18,293 nucleotides of DNA from Deltaproteobacteria bacterium (GTDB lineage Bacteria > Desulfobacterota > DSM-4660 > Desulfatiglandales > Desulfatiglandaceae), in contig JAOZQV010000018.1 of assembly GCA_029932035.1 (NCBI GenBank), forward strand, positions 1 to 18,293. The letters run 5' to 3'. Numbering within the stretch: position 1 is the first letter of the stretch; each line of letters opens with the position of its first letter. Below, piece by piece: positions 7,212-15,084 of the stretch. Both the position numbers and the translations under genes were made by a program. Under the pieces are notes generated by a model, which was not told the DNA's origin, made no database searches, and worked only from the letters and a program-made list of their open reading frames with translations.

Positions 7212-10117
7212 TTCCCTCTGACACTTTCAACAATCTCCACGATTTCCGAGGGATCAACCATGCCATGAGTTTCTTCATCGACTACCATCACCGGGGCCAA
7301 TCCGCATGCCCCGATACACCTTACAACTTCAAGGGAGTATTCCCTGTCCTCTGTAGTTTCTCCTACACTCACTTTAAGATGCCGGCTAAGGGTATCTAAT
7401 AATTTCCCCGACCCCTTTACAAAGCATGCTGTTCCGAGGCAGACCCGGATGATGTGTCTCCCCCGGGGAACCATTGTGAAAAATGAATAGAAGGAGACCA
7501 CCCCAAATACATCTGATGATGGAATGCCCATGCCGAGGGCTATATAGTGTTGGACGGGGATAGGAAGGAATCCTAAGATTCCCTGGACCTGTTGAAGGAC
7601 CGGGATAAGTCCTCCGAGATGGTCTTTGTAAGAGTGTAAGATGTTATCGATCTGCTCCCTGGCTTGTGTTTGTTCCTCCTCTTCTAATAGCTGGATGAGT
7701 TTTTCCCTCACCTCTTCCGGGTCGCCGGGGGGTTCATAATCGGCCATCAATTTTGTATGGGGGATCGATTCGAGCAATCCTTCGCACTGTTCCAAGAGGG
7801 TGCGGTGGTGATAGTTAAACGATGTCCAGCCCGGCCTACGGAGGGGCGATTTAACGTCTGCAAAATCTGTGATTCCGATCAATTTTGGATCGGCAAGAGC
7901 CCACCGGATACCTCCATGCTCCAAGCGATCATATGTGATTTCCCTGAGGAAGGGCAGCCTCTTTAAGATCTCATTTTCCCAGATGTTCTGGTTGGTTTCG
8001 TTCTTCCAGTGGAGACCTAATCGATTGGCTAACTGGGTGAGAATCCAGGTCTCGGGTCTGGCCTCGCCCGGGCTGGGCACGGCCCTGCGCATGAGGCTTA
8101 CCCTGCGCTCGCAATTTGTATAGGTGCCGGTGTCCTCTGACCAGGCCGCAGCAGGGAGTACCACGTCAGCGTAGTCGAGTGTTTCATTGTTGAGTATGTC
8201 CTGCACAACCAAGAAGTCGACCGATTCAAGGGCCTTTGTAATATCCGGCATGGCGGGCCTGGCAATGGCGAGATTTTCACCCACACAGTATAACATGCGG
8301 ATATTTTGCTCTTCTTCGTCCACCGTACCGCTCATGTTGCGCACCATCTGCGCAAAGGTCAGGCCCGGCTTTTCGGGAAGTTCAACGCCCCAGGCTTCTT
8401 CGAATGGTTTGCGGGCGCTGTCATCTTCCACCATTTGATAGCCTGGGAGGGTGGCAGGGTGGAAGCCCATGTCACAGGCCCCTTGTGAATTGTTGAGATC
8501 ACCTAAATAATTGACCCCGCCGCATTCTACCTCTAAGTTCCCCAAGATCTCCTGTAACCGGACAAATGTCCTTGCAAAGGAGGCGACCTTGGAGCCGTAC
8601 ACCAGCATCGTCGATTCGTCAGAGTCCAGAAGGTCAACTGTCGCCCCGATATCATTCCCGGAAAGACCAGTGGTTTCGATTACCTTATCCAAGGTAAAAC
8701 TTGAAGCAATCTCCCTTATACTGTCGGAACATTTACGGCCGCGAGATATGAGTTCCTGGATGATACCGTTGACCAGGACCGATTCCGAGCCTTCTTTCAG
8801 CAACAGAGGGAGAGTAGCAAAGGTGGCGATTTTTGTGGGCCGTGAGTCTGCTACGATCAGTTTGCATCCGTTTTTGGCGGCTCGTTTGACAAAGGTTCCG
8901 GCTACCGGATTTTCCTCGGTTATATCGGATCCAATCAGGATGATGCGTTTTGCCTTTTCTAATTCGGAAATGGGTCTGTTAAGACCGGCTGCGGCAAAGG
9001 GCGATGCAAGGTTGTTGGTGCCGATGCCGACGCGAAAGAGCTTCTGCATCAGGTAGAGTGCCTCATTGGTGGATTTGGCGGAACAGATCCCTGCTACTGC
9101 TTCCGGGCCGTCTGTCTCAGTTATCTCTTTTATCTTTGAGACAACAAGGTCCAGTGCCTCGTCCCATGATGCATCCCTAAGCTTCCCGTTTTCTCTGATC
9201 ATGGGTACGGTCAAACGTTGCGGGCTCTGAACAAAATCGTAACCGAATCGTCCCTTGACGCAGAGCCTCCCCTGGTTGGGAAGGGCATCCTCAACCCCGG
9301 TTACCTTCATTATCCTATCATTTTTTATATGGAGATCAAGCTGGCAGCCAACGCCGCAGTAGTGGCAGGTGGTCCGCACATGGCGGGCCTCCCATGGCCT
9401 TATCTTATAACGGCTCTTCCTTTCAACCAGAGCCGCAACCGGACATGCCTGGATACACTCTCCGCAGAAAACACAATCAGAGCGTTGCAAGTTGTCATCG
9501 CCCATGGCAACTATTTTAGCTTTGGCCCCCCTGAAACCGTGTGTGATGGCGTTGTTTACCTGAATTGTGTTGCAGGCCTCGACGCAACGACCGCAAAGGA
9601 TGCATCGCGAAAAATCCCTCACAATCAACGGGCTTGCCATCTCCATGGGATAGTCGGTCTGGGCCCTCACAAAACCGGTGGTATCCACCTGATATTTATA
9701 TGCGTAGGCCTGTAGATTGCAGGCGCTATGGGCAGGACAGAGGTCCGTTCCCTGGTCATAGTTCTCCACCTGCTGCTGGAATGAGGTCCAATCCTGGGAC
9801 CTGTTTGTGGCGATGGCGCAGTTGTGGTTTCCGGACTGAAGAAGTAATGCGATTATTGTTTTTCTCGCCTCTATGACCGAGGATGAATGGGTGTGAACAA
9901 CCATTTTGGGGGCTGCCGGGGTAGCGCATGCCGGCAGGAGCGCTCGTGCGCCTTCAACCTCCACCACACATACCCTGCATGCCCCTGTTGGCCTGGTCCC
10001 TTTCATATGGCACAGTGTGGGGACAAAAATTCCGTTGCGTCTTGCTACTTCAACGATAGTCTCTTCTTTTTCAAACTCTAATTGACGTCCGTCAATGGTA
10101 ATTATGTTCTCAGCCAT
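7205..10117 (-). CDS. NuoG/FdhA-like iron-sulfur subunit without molybdenum active-site loop, fused to NuoE
   Basis: A 970-residue fusion. The order is: [2Fe-2S] domain (C36, C47, C50, C64); a modified NuoG-type His/Cys cluster region (H98, C100, C127, C133) with a long insert; two [4Fe-4S] sites (C172-C182 and C215-C225); a molybdopterin-oxidoreductase domain with its own [4Fe-4S] site (C251, C254, C258, C286); then a NuoE domain with [2Fe-2S] ligands C893, C898, C934, C938. The MopB part is closest to formate dehydrogenase alpha (ATNEENY-like STNEALYLMQK, NNSQGACDMG, ADVVLPAA). However, after GTNN (366-369) the chain goes straight to ISELEKAKRI, skipping the loop with the catalytic Cys/Sec. 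The usual C-terminal molybdopterin-dinucleotide domain also appears absent. It is therefore probably an electron-wiring hub for the NuoF-GltD partner. GGAG lies 7 nt before the ATG. Confidence 0.9.
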   Translation of the reverse strand: MAENIITIDGRQLEFEKEETIVEVARRNGIFVPTLCHMKGTRPTGACRVCVVEVEGARALLPACATPAAPKMVVHTHSSSVIEARKTIIALLLQSGNHNCAIATNRSQDWTSFQQQVENYDQGTDLCPAHSACNLQAYAYKYQVDTTGFVRAQTDYPMEMASPLIVRDFSRCILCGRCVEACNTIQVNNAITHGFRGAKAKIVAMGDDNLQRSDCVFCGECIQACPVAALVERKSRYKIRPWEARHVRTTCHYCGVGCQLDLHIKNDRIMKVTGVEDALPNQGRLCVKGRFGYDFVQSPQRLTVPMIRENGKLRDASWDEALDLVVSKIKEITETDGPEAVAGICSAKSTNEALYLMQKLFRVGIGTNNLASPFAAAGLNRPISELEKAKRIILIGSDITEENPVAGTFVKRAAKNGCKLIVADSRPTKIATFATLPLLLKEGSESVLVNGIIQELISRGRKCSDSIREIASSFTLDKVIETTGLSGNDIGATVDLLDSDESTMLVYGSKVASFARTFVRLQEILGNLEVECGGVNYLGDLNNSQGACDMGFHPATLPGYQMVEDDSARKPFEEAWGVELPEKPGLTFAQMVRNMSGTVDEEEQNIRMLYCVGENLAIARPAMPDITKALESVDFLVVQDILNNETLDYADVVLPAAAWSEDTGTYTNCERRVSLMRRAVPSPGEARPETWILTQLANRLGLHWKNETNQNIWENEILKRLPFLREITYDRLEHGGIRWALADPKLIGITDFADVKSPLRRPGWTSFNYHHRTLLEQCEGLLESIPHTKLMADYEPPGDPEEVREKLIQLLEEEEQTQAREQIDNILHSYKDHLGGLIPVLQQVQGILGFLPIPVQHYIALGMGIPSSDVFGVVSFYSFFTMVPRGRHIIRVCLGTACFVKGSGKLLDTLSRHLKVSVGETTEDREYSLEVVRCIGACGLAPVMVVDEETHGMVDPSEIVEIVESVRGKE

Positions 10118-10169
10118 TTTTCCTCTCCGGGTTTCGATTTAAGACCCGTGATTTCGTAACCGCAATGTG

Positions 10170-10231
10170 GTTATTAGTTATTGGTTATCAGTTCTCTTTC
10201 TATTCAAACGATTAACGAATAAACTAATAAC
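10170..10231. repeat. Imperfect AT-rich inverted repeat (GTTATTAGTT arms)
   Basis: The left arm 10170-10187 and right arm 10213-10231 are reverse complements apart from one mismatch and one bulge, sharing a perfect GTTATTAGTT core. Both arms are built from a repeating AATAAC/ACGAATAA phrase. It lies in the 144-bp spacer between rnfB and the FdhA-like-NuoE gene. It may fold in the transcript. No T-rich tail marks it as a terminator, and I found no convincing promoter here, so the two blocks may be co-transcribed. Confidence 0.55.
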
Positions 10232-10261
10232 GAACAACAAAGGGATCTGTTCCCCATGATC

Positions 10262-12316
10262 CTACTTCTGCTTTCTGTAACAAATCAGGCCGCATTTTAA
10301 ACACCTCTCAGATTCCTTTTTAGCAGAGGCCTCGTTCAGGCCGGGGAATTCGTTGGGGAAGATCCAGGCCTTTTTGCTGTTACCTTCCACATCCATGGCG
10401 TCAGGATGTTCTCGATCCGATAAGGCCACATTATGGACTTCTGTCACGTTCAGGATAGATTCTGCCTCGCAAACGAGGTTTTCAATGGGCGTGATCAAAC
10501 CACTGGTAAAATGCTGGTGAATGGCTCTGGTGAGTCTTCGGCCCGAAAGAAGAGACTTTACTACGGCGGATGAATCACTGATCCGGCCCGGCTCAGGGGG
10601 TGTGCAGATCCCGTTGTCTCCCGGAAAGGTGTGGAAGGCCTCAAGGGTTTCCCAGGTCACCTCTTCTGTTTCGGATTCAGACTGGTCTTCGGAGCGGATA
10701 AACAGGAATTCAGGAAGACGTCCTGCTGGTATCAGCAGGGTGTCTGCACCGATACTTTCCCTTTCATTAGGAACTTCGCCGATGGGATGCGTATTTTCAA
10801 GGGCGACCCTTACAAGCCGTCTGGCGATACCCTTGAGGGCTGTTATCATAGTTAGGGGTTTGACAAATATCCCTTCAGCTTCCAGGTTCTTCACATCCTG
10901 AAGCTCAACAGGCAGCTCGTGGCCCCGGAGTTTGGAGACAATGGTCACCTTTTGCGCCCCAATACTCCTGCACTTGCGGGCCAAATCGAGACCTTCAAGT
11001 CTATCGTGAATAATGAGCACTCTTCGGCCGAGATCGGTGTTTTTATCGTCAGACATGGAACGGAGAAAGTCCAGCATGGTAATTACACCTGGCACCGATG
11101 TATCATAACCGCTCGGAGCCGGCTGCAGGATCTGCCTGCTGTCAAAACCTCCCTTGGTCAGCGCTATCGCATCAAAACCTTCCTGAAATAATGAATTCAA
11201 GTCAAAATGCTGTCCCATCACCATATTGTTTTTTGCTTCTACGCCGGTCTCAAGTATCCCCTCTATCTCGTGATCCAGGACCTTGCGCGGAAGCCTGTCT
11301 TCGGCAATCACATATCTGAGTATCCCTCCCAATTGAGGTTTTGCCTCAAAGATGGTGGGGTTATACCCGAGCCGCGCGAGATAATAACTAAGGGTCAGTC
11401 CTTCAGCTCCCCCACCCACAACCGCTATCTTTTGGCCGCTGCCAGGGGCCTTGTAAGGGGTGATATGTTTTCCGGTTTCCATTTCATAGTCTGCCACAAA
11501 CCGTTTCAGTGGATTTATGGCGACTGCCTCGTCTTTCAGGTTGCGTCGGCACGCAAGTTCGCACGGGGCCGGGCAGATGTGCCCGCATATGAGTGGTAGT
11601 GGGCATTTCTCTTTTATTATGGCAAGGGCTGCCTCGTAGTTATTGTTGCGGATTTCCTGGATGAACCCGGGTATGTTTATCCCTGTTGGGCAGCTCCTTT
11701 GACAGGGAGCGGTACACTCATCAGTAACATACTCGCCGATGATTCGATCAGATGTGGAAGTGAGGGTTATGATATGCTTGGGACAGACACGCTCGCAAGT
11801 ACCGCATCCTGTACAGAGTTCGGTATCAACTACAGGTAGGTTGTCAGGACCCATAGAGAGCGCCCCAAAGGGACATGCATTCACGCAGGTGCCTAATCCG
11901 AGACACCCGATGGTACAAATCTTGGAGCCGCCGTCAAGCAGGGCTGCTGCCCGGCAGTCGTGGATTCCCTGATACAGGTATTTGACATCTGCATCCTGAT
12001 AGCCATAGGTGCACCCGGGGGCGGCAATCTCCGGTTCTTTCAGAGCTATCGCCACACCCATTATCTCAGCTATTTCAGCGGCGACATCGGGGCCACCTGC
12101 CACACAGGATGAGGCCGAGGCCTTTCCTGCAACGATGGCCACTGCGTTGGAACTGCATCCGGGCAATCCGCATCCACCGCAATTGGCCCCGGGCAACGCG
12201 TCTTCAACGGCTTCGATCTTGGGATCGACATAGACATAGAATATCTTTGAGGCCAAGGCCAAGACTACGCCTATGGCTACACCTAATCCCCCCATTACCA
12301 AAAAACCGCTTACCAT
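10262..12316 (-). CDS. rnfB: RnfB ferredoxin subunit fused to a degenerate GltD/NfnB-like domain
   Basis: A 684-residue protein. Residues 1-30 hold the RnfB N-terminal membrane helix, followed by the [4Fe-4S] signature CGGCGLPGC (46-54) with C71, C102 and two 4Fe-4S ferredoxin motifs (C134-C148 and C168-C178). That completes a normal RnfB. From about residue 200 a GltD/DPYD-type module follows with its Cys-rich helices (C201, C205, C209, C238, C248, C252, C256) and a first FAD motif GGGAEG (301-306). The second Rossmann motif, GxGxxA in relatives, reads HDRLEG (437-442). The GGD of the FAD site reads ISD (579-581). The chain ends in RCLKC. NAD(P)H binding by this domain is therefore doubtful while its Fe-S clusters look intact. 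The ATG at 12316 has AAGGAGG upstream; an open extension to 12391 is rejected. It is last in the rnf operon. Confidence 0.9.
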   Translation of the reverse strand: MVSGFLVMGGLGVAIGVVLALASKIFYVYVDPKIEAVEDALPGANCGGCGLPGCSSNAVAIVAGKASASSCVAGGPDVAAEIAEIMGVAIALKEPEIAAPGCTYGYQDADVKYLYQGIHDCRAAALLDGGSKICTIGCLGLGTCVNACPFGALSMGPDNLPVVDTELCTGCGTCERVCPKHIITLTSTSDRIIGEYVTDECTAPCQRSCPTGINIPGFIQEIRNNNYEAALAIIKEKCPLPLICGHICPAPCELACRRNLKDEAVAINPLKRFVADYEMETGKHITPYKAPGSGQKIAVVGGGAEGLTLSYYLARLGYNPTIFEAKPQLGGILRYVIAEDRLPRKVLDHEIEGILETGVEAKNNMVMGQHFDLNSLFQEGFDAIALTKGGFDSRQILQPAPSGYDTSVPGVITMLDFLRSMSDDKNTDLGRRVLIIHDRLEGLDLARKCRSIGAQKVTIVSKLRGHELPVELQDVKNLEAEGIFVKPLTMITALKGIARRLVRVALENTHPIGEVPNERESIGADTLLIPAGRLPEFLFIRSEDQSESETEEVTWETLEAFHTFPGDNGICTPPEPGRISDSSAVVKSLLSGRRLTRAIHQHFTSGLITPIENLVCEAESILNVTEVHNVALSDREHPDAMDVEGNSKKAWIFPNEFPGLNEASAKKESERCLKCGLICYRKQK

Positions 12317-12335
12317 GTTATTCCTCCTTAAATCC

Positions 12336-12911
12336 CTACACCATCCCCTTGAATGCGAAGAAGGCAAGGGAAAGCATCCCGGCCGTGACAAGGCCTATCG
12401 AAGTATCCTGAAGTGGTTTTGGGACCCTTGCCAGGATTATTCGTTCACGAACTCCGGCAAAAAGGACCAGGGCCAATCCGAAACCCACCGCGTAGCTGAA
12501 AGATGCCACTAAGGCCTGGGTGAAGCTGTATTCCTCCATAATATTGATAAGGCATACACCCATAACCGCGCAATTTGTGGTGATCAGAGGGAGGAATATG
12601 CCGAGACCGGCATAGAGGCCCGGTATGCTTTTCCTTAGGAACATCTCGACGAACTGGACAAGAGATGCAATTACCAGAATAAATGAGAGGGTTCGCAGGT
12701 ATTCGAGACCAAAGGCCTTTAAGAGATATATGTCGACGATCCATGTGATTGCTCCGGCCATGACTAATACAAAAACAACCGCCATTGCCATGCCGACTGC
12801 GGTCTCCATTTTCTTGGAGACACCCAAAAAGGGACAGTTTCCAAGATACTGCATTAAGAGGATATTGTTGACAAAGATACAGGCTACTATCAGCAAAATG
12901 TAGTCACTCAT
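12336..12911 (-). CDS. rnfA: Rnf complex membrane subunit RnfA
   Basis: A 191-residue, strongly hydrophobic protein with about six membrane helices, opening MSDYILLIVACIFVNNILL. It keeps the family motifs LGNCPFLGVS (C26) and PLITTNCAVMG (C114). In the Rnf/Nqr family these half-helix cysteines combine with the matching pair in RnfE to hold a membrane-embedded [2Fe-2S] cluster on the route coupling ferredoxin oxidation to Na+ or H+ transport. Length matches RnfA/NqrE proteins. AGGAG lies 7 nt before the ATG. It is 10 nt from rnfE and 19 nt from rnfB. Confidence 0.96.
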   Translation of the reverse strand: MSDYILLIVACIFVNNILLMQYLGNCPFLGVSKKMETAVGMAMAVVFVLVMAGAITWIVDIYLLKAFGLEYLRTLSFILVIASLVQFVEMFLRKSIPGLYAGLGIFLPLITTNCAVMGVCLINIMEEYSFTQALVASFSYAVGFGLALVLFAGVRERIILARVPKPLQDTSIGLVTAGMLSLAFFAFKGMV

Positions 12912-12921
12912 TTAGCTTCTC

Positions 12922-13515
12922 CTATTTTTTCCCTAACATGTTCATAATGCATAGCATCAATCCGAGACAGACAAAGGCCCCCGGCGCCTGCACCATAAAG
13001 GAAAAAGGCTCAAAGGTCGGGCCAAACACCGGGATATCGTAAAAAGTGCCGTTTCCAAGGACTTCCCGCACTATGGCAAGTGCGGTAAGGGAGAGTGTGT
13101 AACCCAGCCCTATGCCGAGGCCGTCGGCAAGGGAGGCAACCACGCCATTCTTGGCGGCAAAGGCCTCTGCACGGCCCAAGACAATACAGTTGACTACGAT
13201 GAGGGGTATAAATATGCCGAGCTTCAAAAAAAGAGGGTAGGCAAAGGCTTGCATAATTAGCTCTACAACGGTTACAAAGGTGGCAATGACCACGATGAAA
13301 CAGGCGATTCTTACCTTCTTGGGTATCACATTCCTGAGTAGAGAAATGAGGATGTTGGAGCAGATGAGCACGAATGTGGTTGCTATACCCATTCCGATCC
13401 CGTTTTCCACAGTCTTGGTCACCGCCAATATTGGGCATAGACCGAGAACGAGGCGAAACGGAGGGATTTCAGCCCAAAGCCCTTTTGTGAATTCCTGAAC
13501 AGCTGTTTTAGCCAT
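12922..13515 (-). CDS. rnfE: Rnf complex membrane subunit RnfE
   Basis: A 197-residue membrane protein homologous to RnfA. A short soluble N-terminus (about 20 residues) is followed by VLGLCPILAVTKTVENGIGMG (C27) and later IPLIVVNCIVLGRAEAFA (C110). The Cys pair and the N-terminal TKGLWAE segment identify it as RnfE rather than RnfA. It is expected to pair pseudo-symmetrically with RnfA in the membrane. An AGGGG precedes the ATG at a rather long spacing (about 10 nt). It sits 14 nt after rnfG in the standard C-D-G-E-A-B order. Confidence 0.96.
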   Translation of the reverse strand: MAKTAVQEFTKGLWAEIPPFRLVLGLCPILAVTKTVENGIGMGIATTFVLICSNILISLLRNVIPKKVRIACFIVVIATFVTVVELIMQAFAYPLFLKLGIFIPLIVVNCIVLGRAEAFAAKNGVVASLADGLGIGLGYTLSLTALAIVREVLGNGTFYDIPVFGPTFEPFSFMVQAPGAFVCLGLMLCIMNMLGKK

Positions 13516-13529
13516 AACCGATTATCCCC

Positions 13530-14123
13530 TTAGCCTTGTTTTTCTTTCATTTTTTCAATTATCGTTGGTTTAAGTCTTTTGTAGATCTCTCCAGCCTCAA
13601 CAACCGCCCCGCATACGCCGCGTGACGATATGGTCGCTCCGCTCAGCGCGTCAATCTGTCCACCGTCGGTCTTGACCTTAAAAGGATCTAATATGGACAA
13701 ACCCTTGAACTGTGCGGCAAAGTCAGGATCGGTCTTGGCCTTTGAACCCACACCGGGGGTCTCACTATGGGTTGTCACTCCGACCCCGATTATCTCGTCG
13801 TTTTCTAAGTTCACCCCCACAATAACACCCATTACACCCCCGAAACCCTTTCCAAAGGTCTCAAAGGCAACTGTGTTGCGTTTCCCCTCAAATTCCCCAA
13901 TAAAAAGGTGCATCTCCCTGGCCTCGTCGAGGATGCTCAATCGATCAATAAGGGGATCGTTTGAGCATCCTTCCATGATGTTCTTTATGGTGGGACCTTT
14001 GACGAATTTAAGCTGCTGGTATTCGATCCTCTCCTTGGTTACGTTCTGAATTGCGGCCAGAACACCCCCCGAAAGACAGCTAAAGACAACAACTGCTATG
14101 AAAAGCCTTAACATTTCACGCAT
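13530..14123 (-). CDS. rnfG: Rnf complex flavoprotein subunit RnfG
   Basis: A 197-residue protein with one N-terminal membrane anchor (residues 4-24) and an FMN-binding domain outside the membrane. The covalent-flavin motif is present as DALSGATISSRG, with T164 as the expected FMN-phosphoester threonine. The ATG at 14123 overlaps the rnfD end by 8 bases (ATGCGTGA), with AGGGG 7 nt upstream. The open frame extends to 14183, but that would run further into rnfD and add a non-family N-terminus, so it is rejected. In this operon RnfG is the only subunit with a recognisable flavinylation motif, since RnfD lacks one. It would be the natural donor to or acceptor from the neighbouring tetrahaem cytochrome. 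Confidence 0.95.
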   Translation of the reverse strand: MREMLRLFIAVVVFSCLSGGVLAAIQNVTKERIEYQQLKFVKGPTIKNIMEGCSNDPLIDRLSILDEAREMHLFIGEFEGKRNTVAFETFGKGFGGVMGVIVGVNLENDEIIGVGVTTHSETPGVGSKAKTDPDFAAQFKGLSILDPFKVKTDGGQIDALSGATISSRGVCGAVVEAGEIYKRLKPTIIEKMKEKQG

Positions 14124-15084
14124 GCTTGATCCCCTTTCCCAGAGATTTTGGTCTGATTTTGTCGAGAAGCGGGTTTGCAACATTCATCATAAGGATGGCA
14201 AAGACCGTTCCATCCACAAAAGCGCCTATGTTTCGGATGAGAACCGTAAGAAAACCGGCGCACGCCCCGTATATCAACATGGGGATGAAATTCACAGGTG
14301 ATGATGAATCTTCGGTGGCAAGGAAGAAGGCGCCTATCAGGGTGTATCCTGTCAAGAGATGGAACAGCGGGCCGGCATATTTTTCAGAGTCGGATATGTT
14401 AAAAAGAAAGGCGGTCAGAAAGACACCGGCCAAGAAGGAGATCGATATCTCCCACCGGATCATCCCGCGAAGGATCAGGTAAATCCCCCCAATAATAAGA
14501 CCAAGGCCGAAAGTGGATCCTATTGCGCCTGGATACTGGCCCATAAGGAGTTCGCCAACAGAGTAGTTGGAGACTACTGAGGTTCCGAGATGCTTGAGGG
14601 CGGCCAATGGATATACCATGTAAAATCCAAGATCGTAATTCACCAAGGCCTCATCGAAATCCAAAAGGCCTTTCCAAGAGAGCATTATTATTGCAATAGA
14701 AACCAGGGTAGGATTAAGGGGGTTGCACCCAATACCGCCGTATATCTGCTTTCCCACCACAACTGCAAGAAAAGTCCCTATCACTACAGTCCACCATGGC
14801 GTTGTTGCAGGAAGCAGCATTGCTAAAAGAAGACCTATAACAGCTGCGTTGCCGTCTCCGATGCTGACCTGGCGTTTTGTCACATAATTCATGATAAGTT
14901 CCCAGATCATGGCCGTGGAAACGGAAAGGGCTACAACACCGAGGGCAGGGGGGCCGTACTGAAATATCCCCATTATTACCGCGGGAAGGGCAGCCAACAT
15001 AATATTATAACTCTTCGCTGACAGGCTACTCCTGTTGTGCCAGTAAGGGGCATGGGAACTGACAAAAAGTTTCTGGTTAGCCAT
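14116..15084 (-). CDS. rnfD: Rnf complex membrane subunit RnfD, lacking the usual flavin-Thr motif
   Basis: A 322-residue polytopic membrane protein with the RnfD/NqrB hallmarks: SSHAPYWH near the start, IGDGNAAVIGLLLAMLLP (75-92), GGIGCNPLNPT (116-126) and LIGAFFLATEDSSSPVN near 249-265. RnfD proteins normally have an S(T)GATPL motif whose Thr carries covalent FMN. Here the matching place, aligned through the following PL, reads YMVYPL (155-160), so the Thr position is Tyr158. The rest of the fold appears intact. GGAGG lies 6 nt before the ATG. The gene overlaps rnfC by 8 bases and rnfG by 8 bases, indicating tight translational coupling. Confidence 0.94.
   Translation of the reverse strand: MANQKLFVSSHAPYWHNRSSLSAKSYNIMLAALPAVIMGIFQYGPPALGVVALSVSTAMIWELIMNYVTKRQVSIGDGNAAVIGLLLAMLLPATTPWWTVVIGTFLAVVVGKQIYGGIGCNPLNPTLVSIAIIMLSWKGLLDFDEALVNYDLGFYMVYPLAALKHLGTSVVSNYSVGELLMGQYPGAIGSTFGLGLIIGGIYLILRGMIRWEISISFLAGVFLTAFLFNISDSEKYAGPLFHLLTGYTLIGAFFLATEDSSSPVNFIPMLIYGACAGFLTVLIRNIGAFVDGTVFAILMMNVANPLLDKIRPKSLGKGIKHA

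Noticed and set aside
7205..10117. Annotation of the 970-residue protein as a formate dehydrogenase alpha subunit
   Set aside because: The FdhA similarity is real, but the segment bearing the catalytic Cys/Sec is missing and the C-terminal pterin-dinucleotide domain is replaced by NuoE.
10118..10261. Separate promoter for the soluble redox block
   Set aside because: Tested -35/-10 pairs in this AT-rich spacer had poor matches. Chance TTGAAT and AATAAC hits come from the repeat phrases.
10243..10262. Rho-independent terminator after rnfB (GGATC...GATCC)
   Set aside because: The stem is only 5 bp with a 10-nt loop and is followed by a mixed rather than a pure T tract, which is too weak to call.
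1855..12316. Annotation of the GltD-like parts as glutamate synthase small subunits
   Set aside because: They are C-terminal domains fused to NuoF and RnfB, with no large glutamate synthase subunit nearby. The GltD fold is used generally for NAD(P)H-flavin electron transfer.
12317..12391. Longer RnfB start at 12391
   Set aside because: The extension overlaps rnfA and is unlike any RnfB N-terminus, whereas the ATG at 12316 has a near-perfect AAGGAGG and the normal hydrophobic RnfB opening.
14124..14183. Longer RnfG start at 14183
   Set aside because: It would overlap rnfD by 68 bases and precede the membrane anchor with an unrelated sequence. The ATG at 14123 overlaps rnfD by only 8 bases and has an upstream AGGGG.
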